Positions 23,947 to 33,276 of a stretch of DNA of 64,000 nt are shown here, piece by piece. This stretch comes from CAZUFB01 sp964619775 (GTDB taxonomy: Bacteria > Actinomycetota > Coriobacteriia > Coriobacteriales > UMGS124), in NCBI GenBank assembly GCA_964619775.1, contig CAZUFB010000002.1, positions 1 to 64,000 of the forward strand. Direction: 5' to 3'. The translations under genes were made by a program, and so were the position numbers. The notes under the pieces are model-generated. The model did not search any database and was not told the origin of the DNA. It saw only the letters and a list, made by a program, of their open reading frames with translations. Within the stretch, counting starts at the first letter, position 1. Every line of letters starts with the position of its first letter.

Positions 23947-24618
23947 CTACCCCGCGGCAGCCCCGCGTGCCGGCCCTTCGAGCACGGGGCGGCGCAGGAG
24001 GGGATCGCCCGGGCCGAACGGGGCGGCCCGGACCAGGCCCGACCGCCCCTGCGCAAACGGATCCGGCACCACGTCGAGCACGTAGCCGCAGCCGTTGGGC
24101 AAATCGAAATCGTACCAGTGCTCGGCCCCCAGCCCCGCCAGGCACGTAAGGGCCGCGCGCATCAGGTAGGAGTGGGTGACCACCGTCGCGCTTTCCGCTC
24201 CGGCGGCCTCCATGCGAGCCACCAGGTCGCGCAGCGCCGCAAACGCCCGCTCGCGCACCTGCGTGCAGGTCTCCATGCCCGCGGCGTAGGGCCTGTCGGC
24301 CACCCAGCTCGCGCGGAACGCCCGCTCCTCGTCAGGCGACAGGACCGACCCCTCCATCGCGCCGAAGCCGGCCTCCTTGAAGCCGTCGACCACGGCGTCG
24401 AGCCGAACCTGGGGGGCATAGGCGAGCTCGAACGTCTGGAGGCAGCGCGCAAGCGGCGAAGAGACGTGCAGGTCGGTCGGCGGGTAGACGCCCTGTTCGC
24501 GCAGCCTGCGGATGCCCTCGACGCCCTCGGGCGCCAGGGGCACGTCGACCTGCCCGCAGTAGGCGTGGCGCAGGTTGCCCGTGGTGACGCCGTGGCGCAC
24601 GAGCACGATGTGCAGCAT
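23947..24618 (-). CDS. Histidine phosphatase (phosphoglycerate mutase-like)
   Basis: The protein has 223 aa. The RHG motif has R8, H9 and G10, with H9 as the phospho-acceptor. The second catalytic His is in VVTHSYLMRA, and a Glu in GAMEG serves as general acid. Family members include alpha-ribazole phosphatase (CobC) of cobalamin synthesis. The cobO gene two positions downstream makes that role attractive, but broad-specificity phosphatases look the same. Start ATG 24618 is preceded by a weak GGAAGGG site. Confidence 0.82.
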   Translation of the reverse strand: MLHIVLVRHGVTTGNLRHAYCGQVDVPLAPEGVEGIRRLREQGVYPPTDLHVSSPLARCLQTFELAYAPQVRLDAVVDGFKEAGFGAMEGSVLSPDEERAFRASWVADRPYAAGMETCTQVRERAFAALRDLVARMEAAGAESATVVTHSYLMRAALTCLAGLGAEHWYDFDLPNGCGYVLDVVPDPFAQGRSGLVRAAPFGPGDPLLRRPVLEGPARGAAAG

Positions 24619-24649
24619 GCGGGCCCCTTCCCGCGCCGGCGCGGCGGCG

Positions 24650-25417
24650 CTAGACGTCGGTGGCGGCCGCGATCAGCTCGCGGGTGTACGCCTCGCGCGG
24701 CGAGCCCATGACCCGTTCCGCCGGGCCGAGCTCGACCGCCCGGCCGGCGCGCATCACGAGCACGTCGTCGGCCATGTAGCTTACCACGCCCATGTTGTGG
24801 CTGATGAACAGATAGGCGATGCCCAGCTCGTCCTGCAGGTCGCGCAGCAGGTTGAGGATCTGCGCCTGCACCGACACGTCGAGCGCGCTCGTGCACTCGT
24901 CGCACACCACGACGGCCGGGCGCACGAGCAGGGCGCGGGCGATGGCGACGCGCTGGCACTGCCCGCCGCTCAGCTCGCCGGGCCGCGCCGCCAGCACGTC
25001 GGGGTCGAGGCCCACGCGCCGCAGCATCTCGTGGGCCCGCCTGCGGCGCTCGGGGCGCCCCAGGCCGCGCTCGAGCATCGCGAGCGGCTCGGTGAGCACG
25101 CGCTCGACGGTGTAGGAGGGGTCCATCGATCCCTGGGGGTCCTGGAAGACGAACTGGACCGCGCGGCGGAACGCCCGCCGGCCCGCCCGGCCGAGCCCGC
25201 ACACGTCGGCGCCCTGGAACAGCAGGGAACCCGCCGTGGGACGCTGCAGGCCGCCCGCCAGCTCACCGAGGGTCGACTTGCCCGAGCCCGATGCGCCCAC
25301 CACGCCGAGCGTGCGGCCCGCCTCGAGCTCAAAGCTCACGCCGTCGACCGCCTTGAGCTCGCGCGCCCCGCGCCCGAACACGCGCGCGAGGCCCCGACCC
25401 TCGAGCACCGCCGTCAT
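24650..25417 (-). CDS. ABC importer ATPase, DppF/OppF type
   Basis: The protein has 255 aa and is a cytoplasmic ATPase of a peptide/nickel (family 5) importer. GASGSGKST is Walker A, VFQDPQGSMDP holds the Q-loop, LSGGQCQR is the signature (Cys for the usual Arg/Gln) and VVCDECTSALD is Walker B. The second ATPase is the gene upstream, whose stop overlaps this ATG by 4 nt (ATGA). It is shorter than usual DppF (about 320) because the C-terminal oligopeptide extension with its Cys-rich cluster is missing. Confidence 0.88.
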   Translation of the reverse strand: MTAVLEGRGLARVFGRGARELKAVDGVSFELEAGRTLGVVGASGSGKSTLGELAGGLQRPTAGSLLFQGADVCGLGRAGRRAFRRAVQFVFQDPQGSMDPSYTVERVLTEPLAMLERGLGRPERRRRAHEMLRRVGLDPDVLAARPGELSGGQCQRVAIARALLVRPAVVVCDECTSALDVSVQAQILNLLRDLQDELGIAYLFISHNMGVVSYMADDVLVMRAGRAVELGPAERVMGSPREAYTRELIAAATDV

Positions 25418-26699
25418 CGCGCACCGCCCCCTTCGCCCTCCAGGCCGCCCGCCGCATCCTGCGGCCCCTCCCAGGCACGCAGGCAGGCGACGCGATGGCC
25501 GCCGTCCTCTGCGGACGCCCCCGGGGCCGACGCCGCGCCCGACGCGCGCCCCGCGAGCGGCGGCACCCCCGCGCGGCATGCCGCGCACGCCAGCGGGCAG
25601 CGCGCGGCGAACGAGCAGGAGGCGGCGTCGAGCCCGTCGACCGGCACCGACCCCGCGATGTCGGCGAGCCGCACCGAGCGCCCGGCACCCACCTGCGGCA
25701 CGGAGGCCAGCAGGCCGCGCGTGTAGGGGTGGCCGGGGTCGCCGAGCACCTGCGCGCAGGGGCCCTCCTCCACGCAGCGGCCCGCGTACATCACGCACAC
25801 CCGGTCGCAGCGCGCGCGGACCAGGCCCAGGTCGTGGCTGATGAGGAGCAGCGCCGCGCCGTGCTCGGCCGCGACGCGCGCAAGCAGGTCTGCGACCTGC
25901 GCGGCGGTGACGCTGTCGAGCGCGGCGGTGGGCTCGTCGGCCACGACGAGCGCCGGCTCCCCCATGAGCGCCATCGCGATGTTCACGCGCTGGCGCTGAC
26001 CGCCCGAGAGGCTGCCCGGGTAGCTCGCCAGCACGCGCTCGGGGTCGTCGACGCCCACCGACGCGAGCAGCTCGGACGCGCGGCCGACCGCCTCGGCGCG
26101 CGCGACGCCGCGGTGCCACGTGCGGTAGCCGTCCACCAGCTGCGTGCGCACGCGCAGCGACGGCTGCAGGTAGGCGAGCGTGTTCTGCGGGACGTAGCCC
26201 ACGCGGGTCCCCAGCAGGCGGCGGCGCTCCCCGGGCGGGGCGGCGTAGACGTCGGTCCCCGCCAGGCGCACCCGGTCGGCCTCGAGCGACACCCCCGCCG
26301 GAAGCAGGCCGAGCGCGGCGCGGGCCGAAAGCGTCTTGCCCGACCCCGACTCGCCCACGAGACCCACCGCCTCGCCCGGCCCCACCCGCAGGTCGACGCC
26401 GCACACGAGCGCCCGGCCGCGCGCGTCACGCAGCCACAGGCCGCCCACGTCAAGCACGGGCCCCGCNNNNNNNNNNNNNNNNNNNNNNNNNNNNNNNNNN
26501 NNNNNNNNNNNNNNNNNNNNNNNNNNNNNNNNNNNNNNNNNNNNNNNNNNNNNNNNNNNNNNNNNNCCCGGCCGCGCGCGTCACGCAGCCACAGGCCGCC
26601 CACGTCAAGCACGGGCCCCGCCGCCGCGCCGCCGGCAGTCCCCCGCGCGGCGCCCGCGCCGGGCCCCGCCGCACGCCCGGCCTCGAACCCCGCCGTCAT
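25414..26699 (-). CDS. ABC importer ATPase, DppD/OppD type (interrupted by an artefactual gap)
   Basis: The partner ATPase of the importer. GESGSGKT, LSGGQRQR and LVVADEPTAALD are visible. The oligopeptide-family Cys cluster (CSFAARCPLACAAC) near the C-terminus could bind a [4Fe-4S] cluster. The N-gap 26467-26566 cuts the gene, but 26412-26466 and 26567-26621 are the same 55 bp. Joining 26699-26567 directly to 26411 restores one frame of 1131 nt (376 aa) that begins with ATG 26699 and overlaps dppC's stop by 4 nt. The shorter GTG start at 26457 is therefore not real. The N-terminus has an Ala/Gly-rich extension of about 28 residues. Confidence 0.85.
26467..26566. other. 100-N gap with 55-bp identical flanks
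   Basis: Bases 26412-26466 equal 26567-26621. The flank length fits a k=55 assembly-graph overlap, and collapsing it keeps the ATPase frame open, which supports that nothing is missing. Confidence 0.9.
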
Positions 26700-27625
26700 C
26701 GCGCACCGTCCCGCTTTACCAGCAGGTCATTGAGACCGTCGCCGAGCAGGTTGAACCCCAGCACGCACACCATGAGGGCAACGCCGGGGGCCACCGCCAG
26801 GCCGGGGTAGGTCAACACGTAGGTGAACGCCTCGGACAGCATGTAGCCCCAGCTCGCCGTGGGCGGCTGCACGCCGAGGCCCAAAAAGCTCAGGGCCGCC
26901 TCGAGCAGCATGGCCGACCCTGCGCTCGAGGTGAACTGCGTCACGAGGCGCGGGGCGATGTTGGGCAGCACGTGGCGCACGGCCAGCGAGATGCCCGTGC
27001 AGCCGTAGCTGCGCGCCGCCCGCACGTAGGGGCGCCCGCGCACCTCGAGGGTGGTCTGGCAGGTCAACCGGGCAAAGGTGGGCACCATGAAGACCGCGAT
27101 GGCCACAAGCACGCTCGTGAGGCCGCGGCCGAGCACGAGCACGAGCACCATCGCGAGCAGAATGCCCGGGAACGCCATGAGTCCCTCGACCGCGCGCATG
27201 AACACGGTCCGCACGCCGCGGCCGGCCATGCCGGCGAGCATGCCCAAGACGACGCCGACAGCCGCCCCGAGGGCGACCGACCCCAGCCCCACGAGCAACG
27301 CGGGCTGGGCCGCCGCCATCGTGCGCGACAAGATGTCGCGGCCGAACTGGTCGCAGCCGAAGGGGTGGGAGAGGCTCGGCGTCGCGAAGCGCTCCGCCAG
27401 GTTCATCGCCGTCGGGTCGTAGGGGGTCCATACAAGCGAGACGAGGCACACGGCCACCGCAAGGCCGCTCAGCACCGCGCCCACCGCCGTGAGGACCCGC
27501 ACGCGGCTCTTGCGGACCACGCCGTCGACGCGCACCCGCGCCCGAGCCTCCCCGGAGGTCTCGGCGGCCCGGGCGTCGGGCGCGGCGGCCGCGGCCCGGG
27601 CGTCCTTGACGTCGCGCGCCCTCAC
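26696..27625 (-). CDS. ABC importer permease, DppC/OppC type
   Basis: The protein has 309 aa and is the second membrane subunit of the family-5 importer. HPFGCDQFGRDILSR is the hallmark opening of DppC proteins, and the EAA loop reads AARSYGCTGISLAVRHVLPN. Six helices are expected between about 42 and 295; the first 40 residues are Ala/Arg-rich and cytoplasmic. The start GTG 27625 overlaps the upstream stop (GTGA), so all permease and ATPase genes are translationally coupled. Confidence 0.9.
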   Translation of the reverse strand: MRARDVKDARAAAAAPDARAAETSGEARARVRVDGVVRKSRVRVLTAVGAVLSGLAVAVCLVSLVWTPYDPTAMNLAERFATPSLSHPFGCDQFGRDILSRTMAAAQPALLVGLGSVALGAAVGVVLGMLAGMAGRGVRTVFMRAVEGLMAFPGILLAMVLVLVLGRGLTSVLVAIAVFMVPTFARLTCQTTLEVRGRPYVRAARSYGCTGISLAVRHVLPNIAPRLVTQFTSSAGSAMLLEAALSFLGLGVQPPTASWGYMLSEAFTYVLTYPGLAVAPGVALMVCVLGFNLLGDGLNDLLVKRDGAR

Positions 27626-28599
27626 GGCCGCTCGCCCCCTTCCGCGTCCGCGCGGCGCACCTGGGGCTCGGCCGCCATGACGAGCAGGTCCACGACGAGC
27701 GTCACAAGCACCACGGCCGTGGTCGCGAACAGCACGATGCCCTGTACGAGCATCAGGTCGCGCTGCTCAACGGCGGTCAGCAGCAGACGGCCCAAACCGG
27801 GCAGGGCGAAGACGCTCTCGACCACGGCGGTGCCACCCACGAGCTTGGCGAGCTGCATGCCGGCCACGGTGAGCGGGGCGACCAGCGCGCTGCGCAGCGC
27901 ATAGACCGCCACCGTCCTCACGCGCGTCAAACCCTTGACCTGAGCCGACAGCATGCAGTCGCGCGCCAGGGCGCTCATCGTGCTCGACCGCACGGTGCGG
28001 ATGAGCACGCCGCTCTCCCCCACCGCCAGCACGACGGCCGGCAGGGTGAGGCTGCGCAGAGCCCCGCCCACGCTCTCCGAAAACGGCACGAAACCGCTCA
28101 CCGGAAACCAGCCGAGCTCCCCGGCGAACAGCAGCATCAGCAAGATGGCGAGCCAAAACGCCGGCGCGGCAGTCCCGAGCTGCATCGCCGTGCGCGCAAC
28201 CACGTCCACGGCCGAGCCGGGCTTTAGGGCCGACAGCACGCCGAGCGGCACCGACACGGCAAGCGCGAGCACCATCGCATAGGCGGCCAGTGCAAACGTC
28301 ACCGGCAGCGTCCCCGCGATGACGCCGAGCACCGGGGTGCCGTACATGCTCGACGTGCCCCAGTCGCCCGTCAGCACACCCCCCATCCAGGACACGTACT
28401 GCACGGGCAGCGGCTCGTCGAGGCCCATCGCCTCGCTCAGGGCGGAGACGCGCTCGGAGGTCGCCTCGAGGCCCAGGGCGAGCAGGGCGGGGTTTCCGGG
28501 CAGCACGCGCAGCACGACGAAGGTCATGATGGAGACGACCACCAGCACGACCAGCGACGCGCCGACCCTCTGTGCCACCGCCCTCAGCATGGGCCCCAT
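27622..28599 (-). CDS. ABC importer permease, DppB/OppB type
   Basis: The protein has 325 aa. The N-terminal helix with VLRVLPGNPA and the later DWGTSSMYGTPV are typical of DppB. The EAA loop is DCMLSAQVKGLTRVRTVAVYALRSALVAPL. Six membrane helices are evident. ATG 28599 follows CGGAGGCGGATG. It lies 24 bp behind the binding-protein gene. Family-5 importers move di- and oligopeptides, nickel-chelates or glutathione, and no residue here tells which. Confidence 0.9.
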   Translation of the reverse strand: MGPMLRAVAQRVGASLVVLVVVSIMTFVVLRVLPGNPALLALGLEATSERVSALSEAMGLDEPLPVQYVSWMGGVLTGDWGTSSMYGTPVLGVIAGTLPVTFALAAYAMVLALAVSVPLGVLSALKPGSAVDVVARTAMQLGTAAPAFWLAILLMLLFAGELGWFPVSGFVPFSESVGGALRSLTLPAVVLAVGESGVLIRTVRSSTMSALARDCMLSAQVKGLTRVRTVAVYALRSALVAPLTVAGMQLAKLVGGTAVVESVFALPGLGRLLLTAVEQRDLMLVQGIVLFATTAVVLVTLVVDLLVMAAEPQVRRADAEGGERP

Positions 28600-28623
28600 C
28601 CGCCTCCGTTTCCGGCGGGACGC

Positions 28624-30216
28624 CTACGCCCCGACCGACACGTCCTTGAACTCGTACACGTCCACCGAGTAGAGCGCGAAGCCGGACACGCCCGCCTGCG
28701 CGAGGTAGACCATCACCGGCGTCTGGATGTAGAGCGCCGGGACCTCCTCGGCCAGGATGCGCTGGATGCGCTCGATATAGCCCAGGCGAACCTCCTCGTC
28801 AAGCTCGCCGCGATAGAGCTCCAGCAGCTCGTCCACCTCGTCGTTGGCGTAGTTGAAGTAGTTTTCGGAACTGTCGGACGCATAGCGCGCCAGCAGCGTC
28901 GCCGGGTCGAGACGCCCGGTGTGGCCCACCACCGTGAGGTCGTAGCTGTGGCCGGTGTAGACCTCGTCGAGCCAGGTGGACCACTCGACGATCTCGATGT
29001 CGCAGGCAACACCCACCTGCGACAGGCTGTCGGCAATGACCTGGCCCGCCGACACATAGGTGGGGTAGCTCTCGGGCAAGCGCATGCGCAGCGTGAGCCC
29101 GTCGCCGTAGCCTGCCTCGGCAAGCAGCTCGCGCGCGGCGTCGGGGTCGTAGGGATAGACGTCGTTGCAGTCGACGTAGCCGTCGAGCACCGACGGGTAG
29201 TGCGAGCCGATCTTCTCGCCGTAACCCCACCACACGGCCTCGATGAGCGCGTCCTTGTCCACGGCGAGGTTGATCGCCTGGCGGACGCGCGCATCGGACA
29301 AGGCCTCGTTGGCGCAGTTCATCGCCATGAGCTGCACGCCGTTCATGGGGAACTCCATCACCTGGAAGGAGTCGTCGCCCGAAAACTGGTCGATGACCGA
29401 GTACTCGTCGACCTGCATGAGGTCGATGTCGCCGGCGCGCAGCGAGGTGGCCTGCGAGGTTGCCTCGGGCAGGATGCGCAGCTCCACGGTCGAGGTGGCG
29501 GGGGCCTCGCCCCAGTACGAGGGATTCGCGGAAAGCGTGAGGGACTGCTGCGGCGTCCACGAGGAGAGCGTGTAGGGGCCGGTGCCCACCGGCTGGTTGG
29601 CAAGCGTGTCGGCGACGGAGACGTCCACCACGGCGGACCAGGCGTAGGCGAAGTCGGTGAGCATCGCGACGTTGAGCTCGGCGCTTGTGACCAGCACGGT
29701 CTCGTCGTCGACGGCCTCGAACGCATAGCCGGCGTACTCGGAGACGCGCGGGCTGTCTTCGGCCTGCAGGCGCTCGAACGAGGCTACCACGGCCGCGGCG
29801 TCACAGGGGTTGCCGTTGGAGAAGGTCGCGCCCTGACGCAGATAGAACGTGATGGACAGGCCGTCGTCGGCAACCTCCCAGCTCTCGGCCAGGCCGGGGA
29901 CCAGGTTGTTGTCGAGGTCGACCCGCACAAGGGGGTCATAGATGTTGTTGGCGATCTCGAAGGTCGCAGCGGCGGCGGTGCGCTGGGGGTCGAGCCCGTC
30001 GGGGTCCACCGAGAGGGCCATGACGAGCGTGCCGCCCTGTTCCGACGAGGCGTCTGCGACGCCCTCGCCGGAATCGTCCGCCGTGCCCGCGGCGTCCGAC
30101 CCGCCGCCCGAGCATCCCGCAAGCGCAAGGGAGGCGGCCAGCGCGCACCCGCCCGCCAACCCCAAGGCTCGCCGGCGCGAAACGGGCGTCTCCGAAGCAT
30201 CGAGCTGCAACTTCAT
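28624..30216 (-). CDS. Lipoprotein substrate-binding protein, family 5 (peptide/nickel type)
   Basis: The protein has 530 aa. A lipobox LAGC at about 32-35 after SRRRALGLAGG (a twin-arginine-like start) predicts a lipid-anchored, possibly Tat-exported, receptor. The region after the Ser/Asp-rich spacer matches the two-lobed SBP_bac_5 fold: GGTLVMALSVDPDGLDPQ at the start of the domain, PVGTGPYTLSSW in the middle and ARVRQAINLAVDKDAL after that. ATG 30216 lies behind AAAGGGG. It leads the importer operon and has a palindrome in its upstream region. HypA/HypB nearby would make nickel an interesting substrate, but the gene order also fits a dipeptide system. Confidence 0.88.
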   Translation of the reverse strand: MKLQLDASETPVSRRRALGLAGGCALAASLALAGCSGGGSDAAGTADDSGEGVADASSEQGGTLVMALSVDPDGLDPQRTAAAATFEIANNIYDPLVRVDLDNNLVPGLAESWEVADDGLSITFYLRQGATFSNGNPCDAAAVVASFERLQAEDSPRVSEYAGYAFEAVDDETVLVTSAELNVAMLTDFAYAWSAVVDVSVADTLANQPVGTGPYTLSSWTPQQSLTLSANPSYWGEAPATSTVELRILPEATSQATSLRAGDIDLMQVDEYSVIDQFSGDDSFQVMEFPMNGVQLMAMNCANEALSDARVRQAINLAVDKDALIEAVWWGYGEKIGSHYPSVLDGYVDCNDVYPYDPDAARELLAEAGYGDGLTLRMRLPESYPTYVSAGQVIADSLSQVGVACDIEIVEWSTWLDEVYTGHSYDLTVVGHTGRLDPATLLARYASDSSENYFNYANDEVDELLELYRGELDEEVRLGYIERIQRILAEEVPALYIQTPVMVYLAQAGVSGFALYSVDVYEFKDVSVGA

Positions 30217-30263
30217 AGACCAGGTTCCCCTTTCACGATGCGGCGCGGCAGCAGGCGATGAAT

Positions 30264-30273
30264 ACGATATCGT
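30264..30273 (-). promoter_or_regulatory. Palindrome ahead of the importer operon
   Basis: ACGATATCGT is a perfect 10-bp palindrome 48 bp upstream of the binding-protein ATG, within a 268-bp gap behind topA. It could be an operator; no certain promoter is seen beside it. Confidence 0.35.
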
Positions 30274-30484
30274 GCCATAAACTGCGGCGCACATGGATGC
30301 TGCCAGCGTATACCCACCGAATGTGCGCGCTTTGAAGGTCGTGTCAGAGACGCACAACCGCCGTGCAAGCGCTCGGTAAAAACGCGCGGCGCGCACGGTA
30401 GGCGCATGAGGCCAGAGCCCGTATCCCGCCCGCGCCCGTTCGGTTTTCCGCCTTGGCTGCCGACCGCGCCCGTCCGCAGCGCCT

Positions 30485-33064
30485 TTACGCCTTGGGCCGG
30501 ACAGCGGCGGCTGACTTCTTGGCCGTCGACGCCTTCTTGGCCGTCGACGCCTTCTTGGCGGGCGTCTTCTTGGAACTCGAGCCGGCCGCCTTCTTGGCTG
30601 CACGCGCCTCCTTGGCGGCCCGCTTCTCCTCCTCGGCCTTGGCCTTGCCCGGGCAGTCCATGTTCACGCAGATGCGCCAGGGCCCGCGGCTCGTGGTGAC
30701 CTCGACGGTGGGAGCGCCGCAGTCGGGGCACACCTCGCCGGTCGCCTTGAGCTCGCCGCGCTGGGGCAGCGGGTAGCTTGTGCCGCAGTCGTCGTAGTTC
30801 GTGCAGCGCACAAAACGCTTGAGCGTGCGCTCGCTGCGGTGCGCCACGAGCAGGCCCTCGCGGCCGGCCGCCTTGCAGGTCGGACACACGCCCACCGTGA
30901 CGTCGGGCTCCTTGTTGGTGGGGCACGCCGGGTCCACGCAGGTCACGTAGGGCTTGCTGCGGAAGGGGCGCACCTTGATCTGGGGGCAGCCGCAAGTGGG
31001 GCAGGGCTCCTCCACCGGCTCGATCTTGCCCTTGGGCAGCGGGTAGGTCACGTCGCAGTCGGGCCAGGCCGCGCAGCCGATAAAGCTCGAGCGCGTCTTG
31101 GCCGACTGCTTCACGAGCAGGTCGTGGCCGCACTTGGGGCACACGCCGATCTTGGCGTCGGCCTGCACCGCGTCGCTGATGGCGTCGCCCAGGTCGTCCT
31201 TGTGCTCGATGAGCCCGTCGAGCAGCTCGGCAAGCAGCTCGCGCGAGCGACGCACGACCTCGTCCTGGGTCATCCGGCCCTCGCTCACGCTCGTCATGGC
31301 GCCTTCGAGCTCGCTGGTCATCTCGGGCGTGGTGATGTGCTCGGCGTACTCCTGCAGCGCGTCGACGATGGCCATGCCCAGCTGGCTCGGCTCGATGGGG
31401 TCGTTCTTGAGGTACTTCACCTCGTAGAGGCGTTCGATGATGCTCGCGCGGGTCGACTTGGTGCCGAGGCCCAGGCGCTCCATCTCCTGCACGAGCTTGC
31501 CCTGGCTGTAGCGCGCGGGAGGCTCGGTCTGCTTGGCCTCCAGGTTCACCTCGGAGACGTCCACGACGTCGCCCACCGCCAGCGCCGGCAGCTCCTCGTC
31601 CTTCTTGGAACCGTAGGGGTAGATCTCGCGGTAGCCGGGCTTCACCAGCACGTCGCCGCTCGCCACGAACGGCTCGCCGCCCACGTCGACGGTCACCTTG
31701 GTGCCCTCGATGACCGGCTGCTCCGACAGCGTCGCCAGGAATCGCCGCGCGATGAGGTTGTAGAGCTTGCGCTCCTCGGGACGCAGCTTGTCCAGGCCCG
31801 AGGCGCCGGTGGGGTAGATGGGCGGGTGGTCGGTGGTCTCCTGCTTGCCGCGCGTTGGGGTGAGCTTGCCCTTGGCCAGCAGCTTGCGGCAGTACGGTTC
31901 GAGCTCGGGCACCGCGGTGAGGGTCTTCACGGTCTCGGCCAGGTCGAGCGTGGCCGGGTACACCGTGTTGTCGACGCGTGGGTACGAGATGAGGCCGTCC
32001 ATGTAGAGCGACTCGGCGATGCGCATCGTGCGCGCGGGGGCCAAGCCCTCGGCGGCCGCGGCAGCCTGCAGGCTCGTGGTGTTGAACGGCGTCTGGACAG
32101 GACCCTTGCGCGTCTTCTTGGCGACGTCGGTCACCGTGCCGGTGCCGGCGGCCTTGGCGGCTGCAAACGCCCTCTGCGCGGCCTGCTCGTCCTTGAAGCG
32201 CGCCGTGGCGTGGCCGGCCTTGAAGCCCTCGCCTTCCGCGGTGGCCATCTGCGCCTTGATGACCCAGTAGTCCTCGGGCACAAAGGCCTGGCGCTCCTTC
32301 TCGCGCTGGGCCACCAGGGCCAGCGTGGGGGTCTGCACCCGCCCCGCGCTGCGCACGTTGCCCAGGCCGCCGTACTTGGCCATCGTGAGGTAGCGCGTGA
32401 GCACGGCGCCCCAGACGAGGTCGATGAACTGGCGCGACTCTCCGGCTGCGGCCAGGTCGTCGTCCACCTCCACAAGGTTCTCGGGCGCAAAGGCGTGCTC
32501 GAGCTCGGCCTTGGTGAACGACGAGTAGCGGGCGCGCACGATGGGCACGTCGGGGTTCACCCCGCGCACCATGTCCACCGCGTCGCTGCCGATGAGCTCG
32601 CCCTCGCGATCGAAGTCGGTGGCGATGACCACCGAGTCGGCCTTCTTGGCGAGGTTCTTGAGCGTGCGGATGATCTCCTTCTCGGCCGGGCGCTTCTCCA
32701 CCGGGGCCCACACCAGGTAGGGCAGGCTCGGGACCTTCCAACCCTTGAGGTCCACGCCATCTTTGGTGAACGGCTTGCGCACCTTCTCGTAGGGCGGGCG
32801 GGGCAAGGAGTCGGGCAGGTCGGCCGGGGTCACCGTGCCGTCCTCGTCCACGCCGAACCAGCCGTCGTCGGCGGTCCAGTGCAGCTCGCGAGGGAAGTCG
32901 ACCGCCAGGATGTGGCCGCGCAGGCCCATCGCGACCCACTCCTCCCCGTCGCGCGTGAAGCGGCACACGGGGGTGTTGTAGACTTTGTCCTTCTTCACGC
33001 CGTGGCCGAGCTCCTTGGCGATGTTCTCGGCGGCGTTCGTCTTTTCGGCAACTACAAGCCTCAT
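30485..33064 (-). CDS. topA: Type IA DNA topoisomerase
   Basis: The protein has 859 aa and relaxes negative supercoils. The Toprim domain opens with VVAEK (Glu7) and has DFDREGE at 150-156. GRVQTPTL is at 241-248, and the catalytic Tyr is Tyr361 in ISYPRVDN, the YPR form typical of archaeal-type and topo III-like enzymes, in place of the bacterial YMRTDS. Four C-terminal zinc ribbons follow (CPKCG, CPTCG, CPTCK, CPDCG, each with a downstream Cys pair). The tail is a Lys/Ala-rich stretch with a tandem KKAST repeat, as in actinobacterial TopA. ATG 33064 has AAGG eight bases upstream; ATG 33070 would sit too close to it. Confidence 0.92.
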   Translation of the reverse strand: MRLVVAEKTNAAENIAKELGHGVKKDKVYNTPVCRFTRDGEEWVAMGLRGHILAVDFPRELHWTADDGWFGVDEDGTVTPADLPDSLPRPPYEKVRKPFTKDGVDLKGWKVPSLPYLVWAPVEKRPAEKEIIRTLKNLAKKADSVVIATDFDREGELIGSDAVDMVRGVNPDVPIVRARYSSFTKAELEHAFAPENLVEVDDDLAAAGESRQFIDLVWGAVLTRYLTMAKYGGLGNVRSAGRVQTPTLALVAQREKERQAFVPEDYWVIKAQMATAEGEGFKAGHATARFKDEQAAQRAFAAAKAAGTGTVTDVAKKTRKGPVQTPFNTTSLQAAAAAEGLAPARTMRIAESLYMDGLISYPRVDNTVYPATLDLAETVKTLTAVPELEPYCRKLLAKGKLTPTRGKQETTDHPPIYPTGASGLDKLRPEERKLYNLIARRFLATLSEQPVIEGTKVTVDVGGEPFVASGDVLVKPGYREIYPYGSKKDEELPALAVGDVVDVSEVNLEAKQTEPPARYSQGKLVQEMERLGLGTKSTRASIIERLYEVKYLKNDPIEPSQLGMAIVDALQEYAEHITTPEMTSELEGAMTSVSEGRMTQDEVVRRSRELLAELLDGLIEHKDDLGDAISDAVQADAKIGVCPKCGHDLLVKQSAKTRSSFIGCAAWPDCDVTYPLPKGKIEPVEEPCPTCGCPQIKVRPFRSKPYVTCVDPACPTNKEPDVTVGVCPTCKAAGREGLLVAHRSERTLKRFVRCTNYDDCGTSYPLPQRGELKATGEVCPDCGAPTVEVTTSRGPWRICVNMDCPGKAKAEEEKRAAKEARAAKKAAGSSSKKTPAKKASTAKKASTAKKSAAAVRPKA

Positions 33065-33158
33065 CTGCATAACCTTACGTAGGGGATGTACGGGCGCAAG
33101 GCGCCGTACGGGTCGGTCGCCGCCGAGGGGGCGGCGCGGTCTGACGGGTCGCCGCCTG

Positions 33159-33264
33159 GGGCAGCCCGCAAAAACACTGTGCGCTGTTGCGCCCGGGGCC
33201 GCGCGCCCTTCGTGCGCATCGTCCCCGCACGCCTTGTGCGGCGATTTCGTGGACTGCCCTAGGC
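33159..33264. repeat. Intergenic palindromic repeat, copy C
   Basis: The outer arms are GGGCAGCCCGCAAAAAC (from 33159) and GATTTCGTGGACTGCCC (ending 33260), with an inner GTGCGCATCGTCCCC. The right half is clearly related to the right halves of the copies at 46669 and 59572. The copy fills the gap between hypB and topA, 12 bp from the hypB stop. Confidence 0.65.
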
Positions 33265-33276
33265 CCGGGCCTGCAC

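Noticed and set aside
26457..26466. GTG 26457 as the start of the DppD ATPase
   Set aside because: Collapsing the duplicated 55 bp gives a continuous frame from ATG 26699 with a 4-bp overlap to dppC.
28624..30216. Nickel-specific NikA assignment for the binding protein
   Set aside because: hypA/hypB are nearby, but no NikA-specific residue is visible and the family also binds peptides.
30520..30570. Tandem DNA repeat as a mobile or CRISPR repeat
   Set aside because: It encodes the KKAST repeats in the tail of TopA and has only a few units.
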